Source: JBHENC01 sp046262295 (lineage in GTDB: Bacteria; Acidobacteriota; Blastocatellia; Pyrinomonadales; Pyrinomonadaceae). From it: 64,000 nt of DNA. Location: contig JBHENC010000001.1 in assembly GCA_046262295.1 (NCBI GenBank), forward strand, positions 62,001 through 126,000, in the 5' to 3' direction. A model generated the notes under the pieces. The model saw nothing but the letters and a program-made list of their open reading frames with translations, was not told the origin of the DNA and ran no database searches. The translations under genes and the position numbers were made by a program. Position 1 is the first letter of the stretch; each line of letters opens with the position of its first letter. Below, in pieces: positions 7,822-16,617 of the stretch.

Positions 7822-10200
7822 ATGCTTCTACGCACACGCTTCTTTCTCGCGCTGGCTTTAGCTTTTACCTTTACGTTTCCACTCGCCACTCTAAACGTAG
7901 GCGCACAGCGTCCCGCGCCAACCGCACAAACTGTCAACGCGCGGACAACAATGCCTGTGCCTGCGCCCGAAGACGTGTTGGGCTTTCGTCCCGGCGATGA
8001 CCGCAAACTGGCAAGTTGGGCAAGCACGGTTGAATATTTCAAACGATTAAGCGCGGCAAGCAATCGCGTGCGCTTTGAAGAAATAGGCCGCACGACTTTG
8101 AACGCGCCGTTTGTCTTGGCGACGATCAGCGCGCCGGAGAATCTCGCGCGCCTTGAAGAATACAAAAAGATTCAAGCGCAACTCGCAGACCCGCGCACGA
8201 TTGGCGCGCCGCAGAATCAAGCGGCCTCCGACAGAAAAGCAAAAGAACTCATCGCACGCGGCAAGACAATCGTGCTCATCACGTGCGGCGTGCATTCGAC
8301 GGAAGTCGGCTCGTATCTCTCTAGTATGCTGATCGCGCATCGCCTCGCGTCGTCGAACGATGCGGACGTGCAGAATATTTTACGCAACACCATCGTGCTG
8401 CTTGTGCCGTCCCTGAACCCGGACGGCGTTGACATCGTGAAGAATTGGTACGACAAGACGCTCGGCACGCCCTTTGAAGGCACAGACCCGCCCGTGCTCT
8501 ACAACAAATACACAGGCCACGACGACAACCGCGATTGGTACGCCTTCACGCAAAAGGAAACGCAACTCGTCGTAGACAAAATACACAACGTCTGGCATCC
8601 GCAGATCGTCAACGACATACACCAGCAGGGCGCATACGGCGCGCGTCTCTTCCTTCCGCCATACCTTCAGCCCGTCGAACCCAATGTTCCCAAGCAGATC
8701 ATCGAAGGCTACACGGAGCTAGGCCGCGCGATCACTGCCGAGATGCGCGCCAGCGGATTCAAAGGCATCACCACCGATTCCACCTACGACGCATGGACAC
8801 CCGCACGCGCCTACTCGCATTATCACGGCGGCGTCCGCATCCTCTCCGAAACAGCTTCCTGCAGACTTGCCACACCGATTACGGTGCGCTATGAAGATTT
8901 GCGTCCCGGCTTAGGCTTCGATCCACACAAAGAGTCCGCCAGCTTCGCACCCGTCTGGCCGGGCGGCGAATGGCATTTGCGCGACATCACCAACTACATG
9001 ACCACCGCCGCCTTTTCCCTAATGAAGCACGCCGCCCAAAACCGCACGGCTTGGCTGCAAAGATTTTATGAGATTGGAAAGGATGCGGTGCGCGAACGTC
9101 AAAAAAATGGGCTGTTCGCATTTCTAATTTCCCCTTCTGAAGATAGCGCACAACTGGTAAATACTTTGGTGCGCGGAGGTGTAGAAGTAGAGGAGGATAC
9201 GGCAAAGAATTCTATCTCAAACCGAGTTGCATATCCGGCTGGTACTTCGATAGTAAGATTTGCACAACCGTATGGTGCGTTTGCTAAAGCATTGTTAGAG
9301 CCTCAACACTATCCAGACCTACGCGATTCATTGGGCAAACCTATCGCGCCTTACGATGTAACCGCTCACACTTTATCTTTATTGACGGGAGTTAAAGTGA
9401 CGGATGTGTATGCGCCCTTTAACGCTCAAAGGCCAAAAGTTACTGACCCTAGTGAATCGCTTAGTATCATCACGCCTCTTAGCAAATTGCGTCTTGCTCT
9501 TTACAGATCATACGTTCCTTCAATGGATGAAGGATGGACGCGCTGGATAATAGAGCAGCATCAATTACCGTTTTCTTCCCTCGAAGATGCCGAAGCACGT
9601 GCGGGGAACTTGCATACCAACTACGACACGATCATCATCCCCGATCAAGCAGCGCGGCTGATTCTGAACGGACACAAGGCGGGCACGATGCCAGTTGAGT
9701 ATACGGGCGGGCTGGGCGCGGAAGGTGTCAGGAGTTTGCGCGAGTTCGTCGAAGCGGGCGGCACGCTCATCACTTTGAACCGTGCATCGGATTTTGCGAT
9801 TGAACAATTCAAGTTGCCGGTGCGCGACATCACGGAAGGCTTAAAGCGCACGGAATACTTTGTGCCCGGCTCGATCCTGCGCACCGAGTTGGATACGACG
9901 CATCCAATCGCTAAAGGAATGCCGAAAGAATCAATCGCGTGGGCGGAAGATTCGCCTGTCTTCGAGATTAGCGACGCTTCGGCCAACGCGCGCGTTCGCG
10001 TCATCGCGCGCTATCCGTCAAAGGGCGATCCGCTGCTTTCCGGCTACCTGCTCGGCGGCGAAAGAATAAAGGGCAAGGCCGCGCTTGTCGAAGTCACAAT
10101 GGGAGGCGGGCGCATCTACCTTTTCGGCTTTCGCCCACAGTATCGCGGCCAATCGCTGGCGACATACCCGCTGCTCTTTAACGCGATTCAGCAGAAATGA
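7822..10200 (+). CDS. Secreted M14-family zinc carboxypeptidase-like protein
   Basis: A 792-residue exported protein with a signal peptide (core FFLALALAFTFTFPLA, cleavage near VGAQ). The M14 zinc site is visible: ITCGVHSTEVGS gives the H-x-x-E pair, and the later NDIHQQGAYGARLF gives the third His ligand. The PSLNPDGVD stretch is typical of the family. The C-terminal third (from about residue 600, YDTIIIPDQAARLI) resembles a glutamine-amidotransferase-like fold often fused to this M14 subgroup. It likely trims peptides in the periplasm. Bases 9061-9540 are clearly AT-richer than the rest (216 G/C of 480) with shifted codon use, yet the frame stays open. It is divergent from the OPT transporter, a plausible functional pairing. 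Confidence 0.85.
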   Translation: MLLRTRFFLALALAFTFTFPLATLNVGAQRPAPTAQTVNARTTMPVPAPEDVLGFRPGDDRKLASWASTVEYFKRLSAASNRVRFEEIGRTTLNAPFVLATISAPENLARLEEYKKIQAQLADPRTIGAPQNQAASDRKAKELIARGKTIVLITCGVHSTEVGSYLSSMLIAHRLASSNDADVQNILRNTIVLLVPSLNPDGVDIVKNWYDKTLGTPFEGTDPPVLYNKYTGHDDNRDWYAFTQKETQLVVDKIHNVWHPQIVNDIHQQGAYGARLFLPPYLQPVEPNVPKQIIEGYTELGRAITAEMRASGFKGITTDSTYDAWTPARAYSHYHGGVRILSETASCRLATPITVRYEDLRPGLGFDPHKESASFAPVWPGGEWHLRDITNYMTTAAFSLMKHAAQNRTAWLQRFYEIGKDAVRERQKNGLFAFLISPSEDSAQLVNTLVRGGVEVEEDTAKNSISNRVAYPAGTSIVRFAQPYGAFAKALLEPQHYPDLRDSLGKPIAPYDVTAHTLSLLTGVKVTDVYAPFNAQRPKVTDPSESLSIITPLSKLRLALYRSYVPSMDEGWTRWIIEQHQLPFSSLEDAEARAGNLHTNYDTIIIPDQAARLILNGHKAGTMPVEYTGGLGAEGVRSLREFVEAGGTLITLNRASDFAIEQFKLPVRDITEGLKRTEYFVPGSILRTELDTTHPIAKGMPKESIAWAEDSPVFEISDASANARVRVIARYPSKGDPLLSGYLLGGERIKGKAALVEVTMGGGRIYLFGFRPQYRGQSLATYPLLFNAIQQK

Positions 10201-10323
10201 ATCTCGACGCGGGAGCGCCCAACGGCAATGGAACTAAAGCACCTGTGAAATAACGCTATGTGGATTTGAAAACTCGGACTCGCTAAGGCAAGGCACAGCG
10301 AATCAAAGAGACGGCACGGAGAC

Positions 10324-10351
10324 AAAGAACGCTTCGCGCCGTTTCTTTTTT
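10324..10351 (+). terminator. Probable intrinsic terminator after the M14 gene
   Basis: AAAGAACG and CGTTTCTTT form an 8-bp stem with one bulged T around a GC-rich loop, followed by a T-run ending near 10351. It lies about 125 bases past the M14 stop and before the convergent small gene. Confidence 0.5.
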
Positions 10352-10383
10352 ATGGGGCTTGATGGTGTAGCCTTTGAATAAAA

Positions 10384-10743
10384 CTAAGCGGTTGGCGGCG
10401 TCTTCTTTTTGCGCGTGAGGCCGCTCTTGCGTGCGCTGGTGCGAACGTAACCCATCGCTTCGTAGAGATCGCTGTCCGGGCCTTCATCGGGATCGCCCAC
10501 GACGCCGTTGGTAACGAGCTGCGCAACACGCATACTCTCGTCGTCAGCCGTTTCGCGCGTGACCTGTTCCGATTGTATTTGTTCGTCGAGCACGCGCAAA
10601 CGCTCGCGTGAATCAAACGATGGCTTAACTTTGGTCTTGAATTGCGCGAGCGTCATCCCGCCAAACGACTTATCAGCCGCCAGCGTCTGCCACGCATTCG
10701 TAATTTTATTGAGTTTCGCTTCGACATCTTTCGGTGAGCGCAT
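10384..10743 (-). CDS. Conserved hypothetical protein, 119 aa
   Basis: A small, soluble, highly charged protein that I do not recognise. It is largely helical (DVEAKLNKITNAWQTLA, then ERLRVLDEQIQSEQVTRETADDES) and ends in a basic Lys/Arg-rich tail (SGLTRKKKTPPTA). There is no signal peptide, membrane segment or cysteine motif. Codon use matches the chromosome and the ribosome site is good (AAGGAGAG, 8 bases before the ATG), so it is very likely a real gene. It stands alone, convergent with the M14 gene and downstream of the 21-bp repeat array. The basic tail might bind nucleic acid, but that is only a guess. Confidence 0.7.
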   Translation of the reverse strand: MRSPKDVEAKLNKITNAWQTLAADKSFGGMTLAQFKTKVKPSFDSRERLRVLDEQIQSEQVTRETADDESMRVAQLVTNGVVGDPDEGPDSDLYEAMGYVRTSARKSGLTRKKKTPPTA

Positions 10744-10880
10744 GAGTTTAGCTCTCCTTTAGTGGGTTCAGGATAAATCCCGCGCATCTTACGCCCTTTC
10801 GCTGCATCTTCACACAACTATTTTCACTCCCCCGCGTCGCGCTCGCAGAAAAGATGCGCCAAGAATTGCGAGCCTAAGCT

Positions 10881-11036
10881 TGAGGATTGCAGTTACGGCC
10901 TTTGGGATTGTAATTCCTGATTCGAGGAACGCTATTCTTCTCTCCAGAATTACAATTCCATCGTCCGGGATTGCATTCTTGCCGCTTAGAACCGCAATCC
11001 CAAGCTTTAGAATTACAATCCCAAAGGCAAGAATCG
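10881..11036. repeat. 21-bp degenerate palindromic tandem repeat array (8 units)
   Basis: Eight copies of a degenerate unit with core GRATTRYAATYCC recur at an exact 21-base spacing. The core starts at 10884, 10905, 10926, 10947, 10968, 10989, 11010 and 11031. Each core is itself an imperfect palindrome, so alternating units read as near inverse complements. The array fills most of the 388-bp gap between the small gene ending its upstream side at 10743 and the low-GC gene at 11132. No spacer-like unique sequence exists between units. Confidence 0.8.
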
Positions 11037-11131
11037 AACATATAAGAGCAGATTTTATTCAGTATCCAATACAAAACGCCGTATTTGACCATTAGACCGT
11101 AAATTATGAGTTGAATGAGGCAACATTACTA

Positions 11132-12157
11132 TCAATGATTATTATCACTTGAAGATTTTGTGCTTTTCTTCGTTTTGGTTTTAGCACGCTGTGGTTTCTT
11201 CTTGCCGTTATTTTCCTTCTTCGTATCGGCAGGTGCTGGTGGTAAGAGTTTTTGCTGGATTCCACTCATTATCTCTTTATTAGATACATTCTCCGTATCC
11301 GGGACTTCACGCAGCAAAGCTCCAGATTCAAACAAGTCGAACATTGATTTGTTTATCTGTTGGCTAAGGCGATTAGCATCCTCAGGGCTTAGTATATTGT
11401 GCTGACGGTGTGACTGGATTTTCTTTAAGATGTCGAGACCTTCGATGATAGCTTTGCCATTATGATGGAAGTCGTCGGCCTTTCTATGACGAATATTATT
11501 CCAAGCATCAATGAATATTCCCTTGACTTGCTTGATAGGCTCGCCTAAGCCCTTAAAGTCAAAGCGAAACGAGGAACCACTATTAGCATATATCACTAAC
11601 AGAGGATCGAATTCCTTGTTACCGGATGCAGTGGCGACGGCTTCATATAACTTTGTAACATTGGTCAGAATCTCTGAGATTGTGCGGGCTTGCGGATGAA
11701 CCTTTCTTTCATACCTCAATTCAATGGTCAAAAGTTCATCAAAGTCTTGTTCTTTAGCTACTTCACTCGGAATCATTAGTTCTTCCAGCGGCTTGATACA
11801 GTCTGTAAGCAACTTCCAACCATGCACGATAGACCGCATATATTCAGCGGCTTCCGCCATTTGTTGTTCGCTCACCCCCGTAGCTTTATTTGCAATGAAA
11901 AGAGGAAAGGTTTCATCTAATAGCTTTTCTAGTTTAAATGCCCGTAATACTTCAGACGCGAGGGAATGAGATTCAAGTTTTATCCGCACAACAGCGGTTT
12001 CATGAGAGGCAATGAGTAAATTTGTACGGATGTCATCATCACCTTTTGCGTGCATCATGAAAGGAAATATATGTTCAGTAAATATCATTTGTTGAGTTGC
12101 TGGAGTAAATTGAGAAACTATCCATTTCGCTGTTTCAAGGAATTCGATGGTTTGCAT
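11132..12157 (-). CDS. Low-GC orphan protein of unknown function, 341 aa
   Basis: I do not recognise this protein. It is soluble and mostly helical, with no signal peptide. A conserved-looking core reads LLVIYANSGSSFRFDFKGL followed by a long helix (EPIKQVKGIFIDAWNNIRHR). The C-terminal 40 residues are very basic and low complexity (KKKPQRAKTKTKKSTKS). Sampled blocks are about 38-45 % GC against 57-60 % in neighbours, and the codon use is AT-biased, both suggesting recent acquisition. No integrase or second cargo gene is next to it; the 21-bp array lies just beyond its 3' end. The SGS-strand plus amphipathic-helix layout recalls accessory proteins near defence loci, but this is speculative. 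Confidence 0.65.
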   Translation of the reverse strand: MQTIEFLETAKWIVSQFTPATQQMIFTEHIFPFMMHAKGDDDIRTNLLIASHETAVVRIKLESHSLASEVLRAFKLEKLLDETFPLFIANKATGVSEQQMAEAAEYMRSIVHGWKLLTDCIKPLEELMIPSEVAKEQDFDELLTIELRYERKVHPQARTISEILTNVTKLYEAVATASGNKEFDPLLVIYANSGSSFRFDFKGLGEPIKQVKGIFIDAWNNIRHRKADDFHHNGKAIIEGLDILKKIQSHRQHNILSPEDANRLSQQINKSMFDLFESGALLREVPDTENVSNKEIMSGIQQKLLPPAPADTKKENNGKKKPQRAKTKTKKSTKSSSDNNH

Positions 12158-12328
12158 TAAGGGTTTCTCCGTACCAGAGGATGCTGCTGTGACAGTGGGA
12201 TTAGAGAGCGCGCCTAAAGTAGCGTAAGGGCACAGTTTGCGTCAATAGCAAAAGCGTAAGATAGCGTATTACGCGAGTCGCCGGTAGAGTTCAGTAAAGC
12301 AGCGACATTGTTTGTTATTCTAAAGCTC

Positions 12329-14101
12329 TCACTTCTCAAAATAAGTCTTGGCGGCCATCTTAGCGAGTTTCCACATCTTGCCCCATTCGATGCGCCCGTC
12401 GGATTGGCGTCCGGTCATCTTGTCGAGAATCAATTTGCGAAACTGTTTGCCTTCGCGCCGGAGCATGAACTCTTTGGCGTAAGGTTTCGCGGTATCGAAG
12501 AAACTAAACTCCGGGTCTGTGACGATGCCGATGCCTTCGAGCGTCATTAGCGCGCGGATGATGTAAGTGAAATTGGCGGGCAGGCGGAACGGGTATTCGT
12601 ACATCACTTCGGCCAGATCGTAGGTCAACTCTTTGAAATTCACGTCGCCGAGTTTCAGGTTCAGGTAATGCTCGAAGAGAGCTTCGATGACGGGACGCAC
12701 TTTTTCAGAATCAACATTCGGCTTGAGAAAATTCAAGTTGATTAAGTCCTGCGCGAGGCCGTGTGTGTCGCGCGCGACGACGTGAAAGAAAGCGTCTATC
12801 ATCTGCGATTGCAGGCGCGGAGTGATGCGTCCGACCATACCGAAATCGAAGAAGGCGAGATGCCCGCTGTCCATCACGAGCAGATTGCCGGGATGCGGAT
12901 CGGCGTGGAAAAAGCCGTCTTCCAAAAGCTGCTTCAAGTATGTTTTGACAAGCAGGCGATTGACTTTCGTCGGCGAGATGCGGCGTGCGCGCAGGGCTTC
13001 GATCTCTGTCACTTTCGTGCCGCGTATAAATTCCATTGTGAGCACGCGCGTCGTCGAGTGCGACCAATAAATTTTCGGCACGCGAATGGCTCGCCAGTCT
13101 TTGAAGTGTTCGCGGAAGCGGTCTGCGTTGCGGCCTTCCTGCGCGTAGTCCATCTCTTCATGAACGGTTTCGTCGAACTCGCGCAGCATTCCTTCCCAAT
13201 CGGCATTTTCGTTCATCTCGGGAAAGCGCGAGAGAAAGCGCGTGATGCGTTGCAGCACGTGTATATCGAAGCCGATCGTTTCGCGTAAATCTGGGCGTTG
13301 AACTTTAACGGCGACTTCTTCGCCCGTATGAAGGCGCGCGCGATAAACCTGGCCGAGCGAGGCGGCGGCAATCGGTTCGGCGTCTATCTCCGCGTAGGCT
13401 TCGTGCAGCGTGCGCTTCAATTCCCTTTCGATGCGCGCGTAAGCTTCCGTTGTCGAAAAGGCGGGCACTTGGTCTTGCAGCTTCGAGAGTTCTTTAACGT
13501 AAGCGATGGGCAGCAGATCGCCGCGCGTGCCGAGCGATTGACCGATCTTAATAAACGTCGGCCCCAGCGCGATAAGATTACGATTCAACCAGACGGCTTG
13601 CTGCTGCTGTCTGGCTTCTTTGCTCGCCGTGCCGTCCTGCCCGCGAAAGACTATGAAGCGCGTGAAGCGTATTAAACGATCAAGCGCGCGGCGATCAACA
13701 TTGCGGCTCCATTCCTGAAAGAGCGCGATCCTTCCGCGCCCGCGTGCTTCTTCGCGCAGACGTTCCGCCGTGCGGCGATTGAACTTTGCGCGCGCGTCGT
13801 AGTTTTCCAGAAACAGATAAAAACCCAGCAGCCCCAGTACGCGCGCAATCTGCGCCAAACGCCACAGGCTACGAACCGTGAAGCGTTGCGTATTCGCCTG
13901 CTCCGCTTCTGCTTCGAGAGATTCGACGCGCGTTGTCGCCGTTACACCGGGAAGCTTCCGGCTGCGGTGTCTCGTTTCGCCATTGCTCGCAACCTGTGCG
14001 ACGGGCGCGGATAGAGCAAGGCGCGCGACGCCATTGCTGCCGTTAGCAGATTCTTCAGGCGCGGCGGAGGGCGTTGATTCTTTGCGTTCGATGGATGCCA
14101 T
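12329..14101 (-). CDS. ABC1/UbiB-family protein kinase-like protein
   Basis: A member of the atypical kinase family that includes UbiB and ADCK/ABC1, which supports quinone biosynthesis or lipid homeostasis. Family signatures are intact: the KxGQ segment (GPTFIKIGQSLGTRGDLLP), the Ala-rich nucleotide loop (AASLGQVYRARL), the VAVKVQRP lysine, the catalytic-loop equivalent HADPHPGNLL, and the DFG-like FFDFGMVGRI. The open frame begins at a TTG (14134), but the ATG at 14101 (MASIERKES) is the better start, giving 590 residues. Residues 1-65 are low complexity. No C-terminal membrane helix is evident, unlike E. coli UbiB. No quinone genes are adjacent. Confidence 0.88.
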   Translation of the reverse strand: MASIERKESTPSAAPEESANGSNGVARLALSAPVAQVASNGETRHRSRKLPGVTATTRVESLEAEAEQANTQRFTVRSLWRLAQIARVLGLLGFYLFLENYDARAKFNRRTAERLREEARGRGRIALFQEWSRNVDRRALDRLIRFTRFIVFRGQDGTASKEARQQQQAVWLNRNLIALGPTFIKIGQSLGTRGDLLPIAYVKELSKLQDQVPAFSTTEAYARIERELKRTLHEAYAEIDAEPIAAASLGQVYRARLHTGEEVAVKVQRPDLRETIGFDIHVLQRITRFLSRFPEMNENADWEGMLREFDETVHEEMDYAQEGRNADRFREHFKDWRAIRVPKIYWSHSTTRVLTMEFIRGTKVTEIEALRARRISPTKVNRLLVKTYLKQLLEDGFFHADPHPGNLLVMDSGHLAFFDFGMVGRITPRLQSQMIDAFFHVVARDTHGLAQDLINLNFLKPNVDSEKVRPVIEALFEHYLNLKLGDVNFKELTYDLAEVMYEYPFRLPANFTYIIRALMTLEGIGIVTDPEFSFFDTAKPYAKEFMLRREGKQFRKLILDKMTGRQSDGRIEWGKMWKLAKMAAKTYFEK

Positions 14102-14209
14102 TACACTGGAAATTATATAGAAAACTTGTCGCAATCTTATGGCAGCGGCATCGTTAGTTGATTCTGCGTTCGGGATAACGGCGGCGAAAGGAGTTTTGAT
14201 TTATGTGGA

Positions 14210-15163
14210 TCAAAGAATTGCGAGCGAGCGTTGGACGCCGTGCATGGTGAAATATTTTGTGGCGCGTAGTTCATCGCGCGCGATCTGCGCTTTCAGTTCG
14301 TCGAGCGAATTAAACTTATGCTCATCGCGCAGGCGATGCAGAAAACGCACGCGCACGACATCGCCGTAAAGATCGCCAGACCAATTCAGAACATGAGTTT
14401 CGATTGACGGCTCCCCATTGGTTTTCACGGTCGGGCGTGTCCCGATATTCGTGACGCTGCGCCGCCACGCGCCGTCAATCAAGGTCGCCGTGACATAGAC
14501 GCCGCGCTGCGGAATGACGCGATTCTGCGGTTGCAAATTGGCGGTGGGGAAACCAATCGTGCGCCCGCGCTCGTCGCCGCGCACGACTCTGCCTTCGACA
14601 CCGTAAGGCCGTCCGAGCATACGCCGCGCCAGATTGACGCGCCCCACAGAGAGCAATTCGCGTATGCGGCTGGAGCTGACACGCCGCCCGCGCAAGCGCA
14701 CTTCCGGCACTTCGTCCGCATGAAAGCCGAACTCTGCGCCCGCTTCGCGCAGTAGCTCTATGTTGCCCTCGCGCTTGTAGCCGAAAGCGAAACCGCAGCC
14801 CAAAAAAACTTCCTTCGCCTTCAAGCGTTCGCGCACCACATCGCGCAAAAATTCGCGCGCACGCACTTGCGCAAACTCTTCCGTAAAGCGCACGACAATC
14901 GCCTGTTCGATGCCGAGCGCGCCGAAAGCCTCGATCTTTTGATCGAAAGTTTGTAGAAGCGGCGGCGCGCTTTCAGGATGCAGCACGGCGCGCGGATGCG
15001 GATCGAAAGTAATCGCGGTCGGCACCGCTCCGACAGCGCGAGCGCGTTCGACGACGGTGCGCATTATCAATTGATGCCCCAGATGAAGCCCGTCGAAGAC
15101 GCCGAGCGTCAGCACGGTTGGCCGCGCGATCTCTGCATTATCAGTGCCGTGAAAAAGACGCAT
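14210..15163 (-). CDS. ribF: Bifunctional riboflavin kinase / FAD synthetase
   Basis: Converts riboflavin to FMN and then FAD. The N-terminal adenylyltransferase domain has TLGVFDGLHLGHQ (the HxGH nucleotide motif, residues 19-31) and a DPHPR loop. It is followed by RVSSSRIRELL, the ISSTxIR-like signature. The C-terminal flavokinase domain has GRTIGFPTANL and IPQRGVYVT, with the family's ETHVLNWSGDLYG block. The length of 317 residues is usual for the family. No FMN riboswitch is visible upstream. Between its start and the MBL gene lies a short 7-base repeat tract. It is the last of a minus-strand series after the MBL hydrolase. Confidence 0.95.
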   Translation of the reverse strand: MRLFHGTDNAEIARPTVLTLGVFDGLHLGHQLIMRTVVERARAVGAVPTAITFDPHPRAVLHPESAPPLLQTFDQKIEAFGALGIEQAIVVRFTEEFAQVRAREFLRDVVRERLKAKEVFLGCGFAFGYKREGNIELLREAGAEFGFHADEVPEVRLRGRRVSSSRIRELLSVGRVNLARRMLGRPYGVEGRVVRGDERGRTIGFPTANLQPQNRVIPQRGVYVTATLIDGAWRRSVTNIGTRPTVKTNGEPSIETHVLNWSGDLYGDVVRVRFLHRLRDEHKFNSLDELKAQIARDELRATKYFTMHGVQRSLAIL

Positions 15164-15170
15164 GGGAATA

Positions 15171-15230
15171 GTTTTCAGTTTTGAGTTTTGAGTTTTCAGT
15201 CACCAACTAAAAACCGATTACTGAAAACTG
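15171..15230. repeat. Heptamer repeat tract with inverted arm
   Basis: Four consecutive 7-base units GTTTTCA/GTTTTGA (15171-15198) are followed by an inverted copy: AGTTTTCAGT at 15191-15200 pairs with ACTGAAAACT at 15220-15229. It lies between the MBL hydrolase stop and the ribF start. Confidence 0.7.
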
Positions 15231-15235
15231 CCCGG

Positions 15236-15997
15236 CTATGTTACTTCAAGGCCGTCGTAAGCGAAGGCGACGCCGTCGGGGAGGCGTGCGGAATCGCGTG
15301 CGTGTAGAACGTCGTGCGCCATGTGCGTGAAAAATGTGCGGCGCGGTTTTAGTTGTTCGATATAAGCGAGGGCGCGTTCAAGAGTTAAATGTGTCGGGTG
15401 CGGCCTGAAGCGCAGGCAGTCGAGCACGAGCACATCCAAGTCGTGCAGTTGATCGAGCGTCTCCGGCGGTATCTCGCTCAAGTCCGTCGCGTAGGCGAAA
15501 TCGTTGAAGCGGTAAGCGATAACGGGCAACCGCCCGTGTATGACTTTTAGGGGCATCACGCGCAAGTCTGCGCCGAAGCAGAAGGGCGCGTTCTCTTCTA
15601 TGACGTGCGGCACGATTTGCGGCAGACCGCCGCCGAAATGCGACGGCTCGAAGACGTATTGAAAGATGCGGCGTATGTCCTTCCAAGAGCGTTCGCTGGC
15701 GTAGAGGCCGAGCGAGCCGTGACGAAAATTGAGCGGGCGTATGTCGTCGAGGCCGAAGATATGGTCGGCGTGGCAGTGCGTGATGAGCACTGCGTCAAGG
15801 CGTTTCAGGCCGTATCGCAAGGCTTGCTGGCGAAAGTCGGTCGAGGTGTCAACGAGAATCGTTTGACCGGCGTGCTCTATCAGAATGGAGACGCGCAAAC
15901 GCTTATCGAGCGGATCGTTTGAGGTACACGTCTCGCATTCGCAGCCGATGGAAGGCACGCCCGTCGAAGTTCCCGTGCCTAAGAACGTCAACTTCAT
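15236..15997 (-). CDS. MBL-fold metallohydrolase (PhnP-like)
   Basis: A 253-residue metallo-beta-lactamase-fold phosphodiesterase-type enzyme. The metal site is complete: ITHCHADHIFGLDD (HxHxDH), a downstream VIHGRLPVIAY His, ATDLSE supplying the bridging Asp, and TFFTHMAHD supplying the last His. The opening LGTGTSTGVPSIGCECETC, with its Cys pair, matches the PhnP/cyclic-phosphate phosphodiesterase subgroup, where the extra cysteines bind structural zinc. The actual substrate is unknown; no phosphonate genes are nearby. Its ATG overlaps the stop of the upstream DUF1844 gene by four bases (ATGA), indicating translational coupling. Confidence 0.88.
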   Translation of the reverse strand: MKLTFLGTGTSTGVPSIGCECETCTSNDPLDKRLRVSILIEHAGQTILVDTSTDFRQQALRYGLKRLDAVLITHCHADHIFGLDDIRPLNFRHGSLGLYASERSWKDIRRIFQYVFEPSHFGGGLPQIVPHVIEENAPFCFGADLRVMPLKVIHGRLPVIAYRFNDFAYATDLSEIPPETLDQLHDLDVLVLDCLRFRPHPTHLTLERALAYIEQLKPRRTFFTHMAHDVLHARDSARLPDGVAFAYDGLEVT

Positions 15998-16617
15998 TTT
16001 CCGCCGGTGATATCGCTGCCCGTAAAGCCGCCGGAACCCGTCAGTGGCGATGACGGGGCGCGCCCGCCCGAAAGCGAAACGAATTGCATACGCAGTTCGG
16101 CGAGCAAATCTTCCAGCACCTGATTTTCCTGCGCCGTCAAATTTCGCGCGGTCTTTTGTCGCAGCGTACCGAGTAAATCAATGCAGTGTTTGGCGAGCGG
16201 CAGGTCAACTTCGCCCGCAGCTAATCCGGGATGCTCCGTTAAGCCGAGCGCGGCGGCGGCGGGCGAAGCGATGAACATCAGTAGATTGACGAAAGCCGTC
16301 GGGTCTTCCGTCGCAGCGGACGGCGAAGTTCCTTGCGCATCGGCGTTGATCGAAGATGGACGCGCATTCGTCGCCGGTGTTGACGCTTGAGAAGCAGTCG
16401 TCGAACTCTTTGTCGAAGCAGAGGCGTTCGGGTCGCCGGATGATGCTTGTGACGTTGCGGAAGACGACGGCGCGGGACGCGGCGAAGTGTTTTCGGCGCT
16501 CGGTTGTGGTGCTTTCGCGGCGTCGGAATTCTCTTCGCGCTCGATATCGCGTGGCGAGCCGTCCGGGTTGAAAAGACGACGGTCGGTGACTTTGATGCTG
16601 GGTTTTTCTTCGCTCAT
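15994..16617 (-). CDS. DUF1844 domain protein
   Basis: The C-terminal half carries the DUF1844 domain: FVNLLMFIASPAAAALG, then an acidic segment with DLPLAKHCIDLLGTLRQKT and ENQVLEDLLAELRMQFV. This domain is widespread in Acidobacteriota and Deltaproteobacteria and has no known function. The N-terminal half is a disordered Ser/Ala/Pro-rich linker behind a conserved KVTDRRLFNPDG motif. The frame opens from a TTG at 16701, but the ATG at 16617 (MSEEKPSIKVTD) begins the family's usual N-terminus. It overlaps the MBL hydrolase start by four bases, so the two are co-translated and may work together. Confidence 0.85.
   Translation of the reverse strand: MSEEKPSIKVTDRRLFNPDGSPRDIEREENSDAAKAPQPSAENTSPRPAPSSSATSQASSGDPNASASTKSSTTASQASTPATNARPSSINADAQGTSPSAATEDPTAFVNLLMFIASPAAAALGLTEHPGLAAGEVDLPLAKHCIDLLGTLRQKTARNLTAQENQVLEDLLAELRMQFVSLSGGRAPSSPLTGSGGFTGSDITGGK

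Noticed and set aside
10881..11036. CRISPR array
   Set aside because: Units are contiguous with degenerate sequence and no unique spacers of constant length, and no cas genes are nearby.
10874..11092. 72-residue minus-strand frame with repeated Cys-Asn pattern
   Set aside because: It is the translation of the 21-bp repeat array; the periodic residues follow from the repeat and there is no ribosome site.
15164..15240. FMN riboswitch before ribF
   Set aside because: The space before ribF holds only a 7-base repeat tract with no RFN-type conserved blocks.
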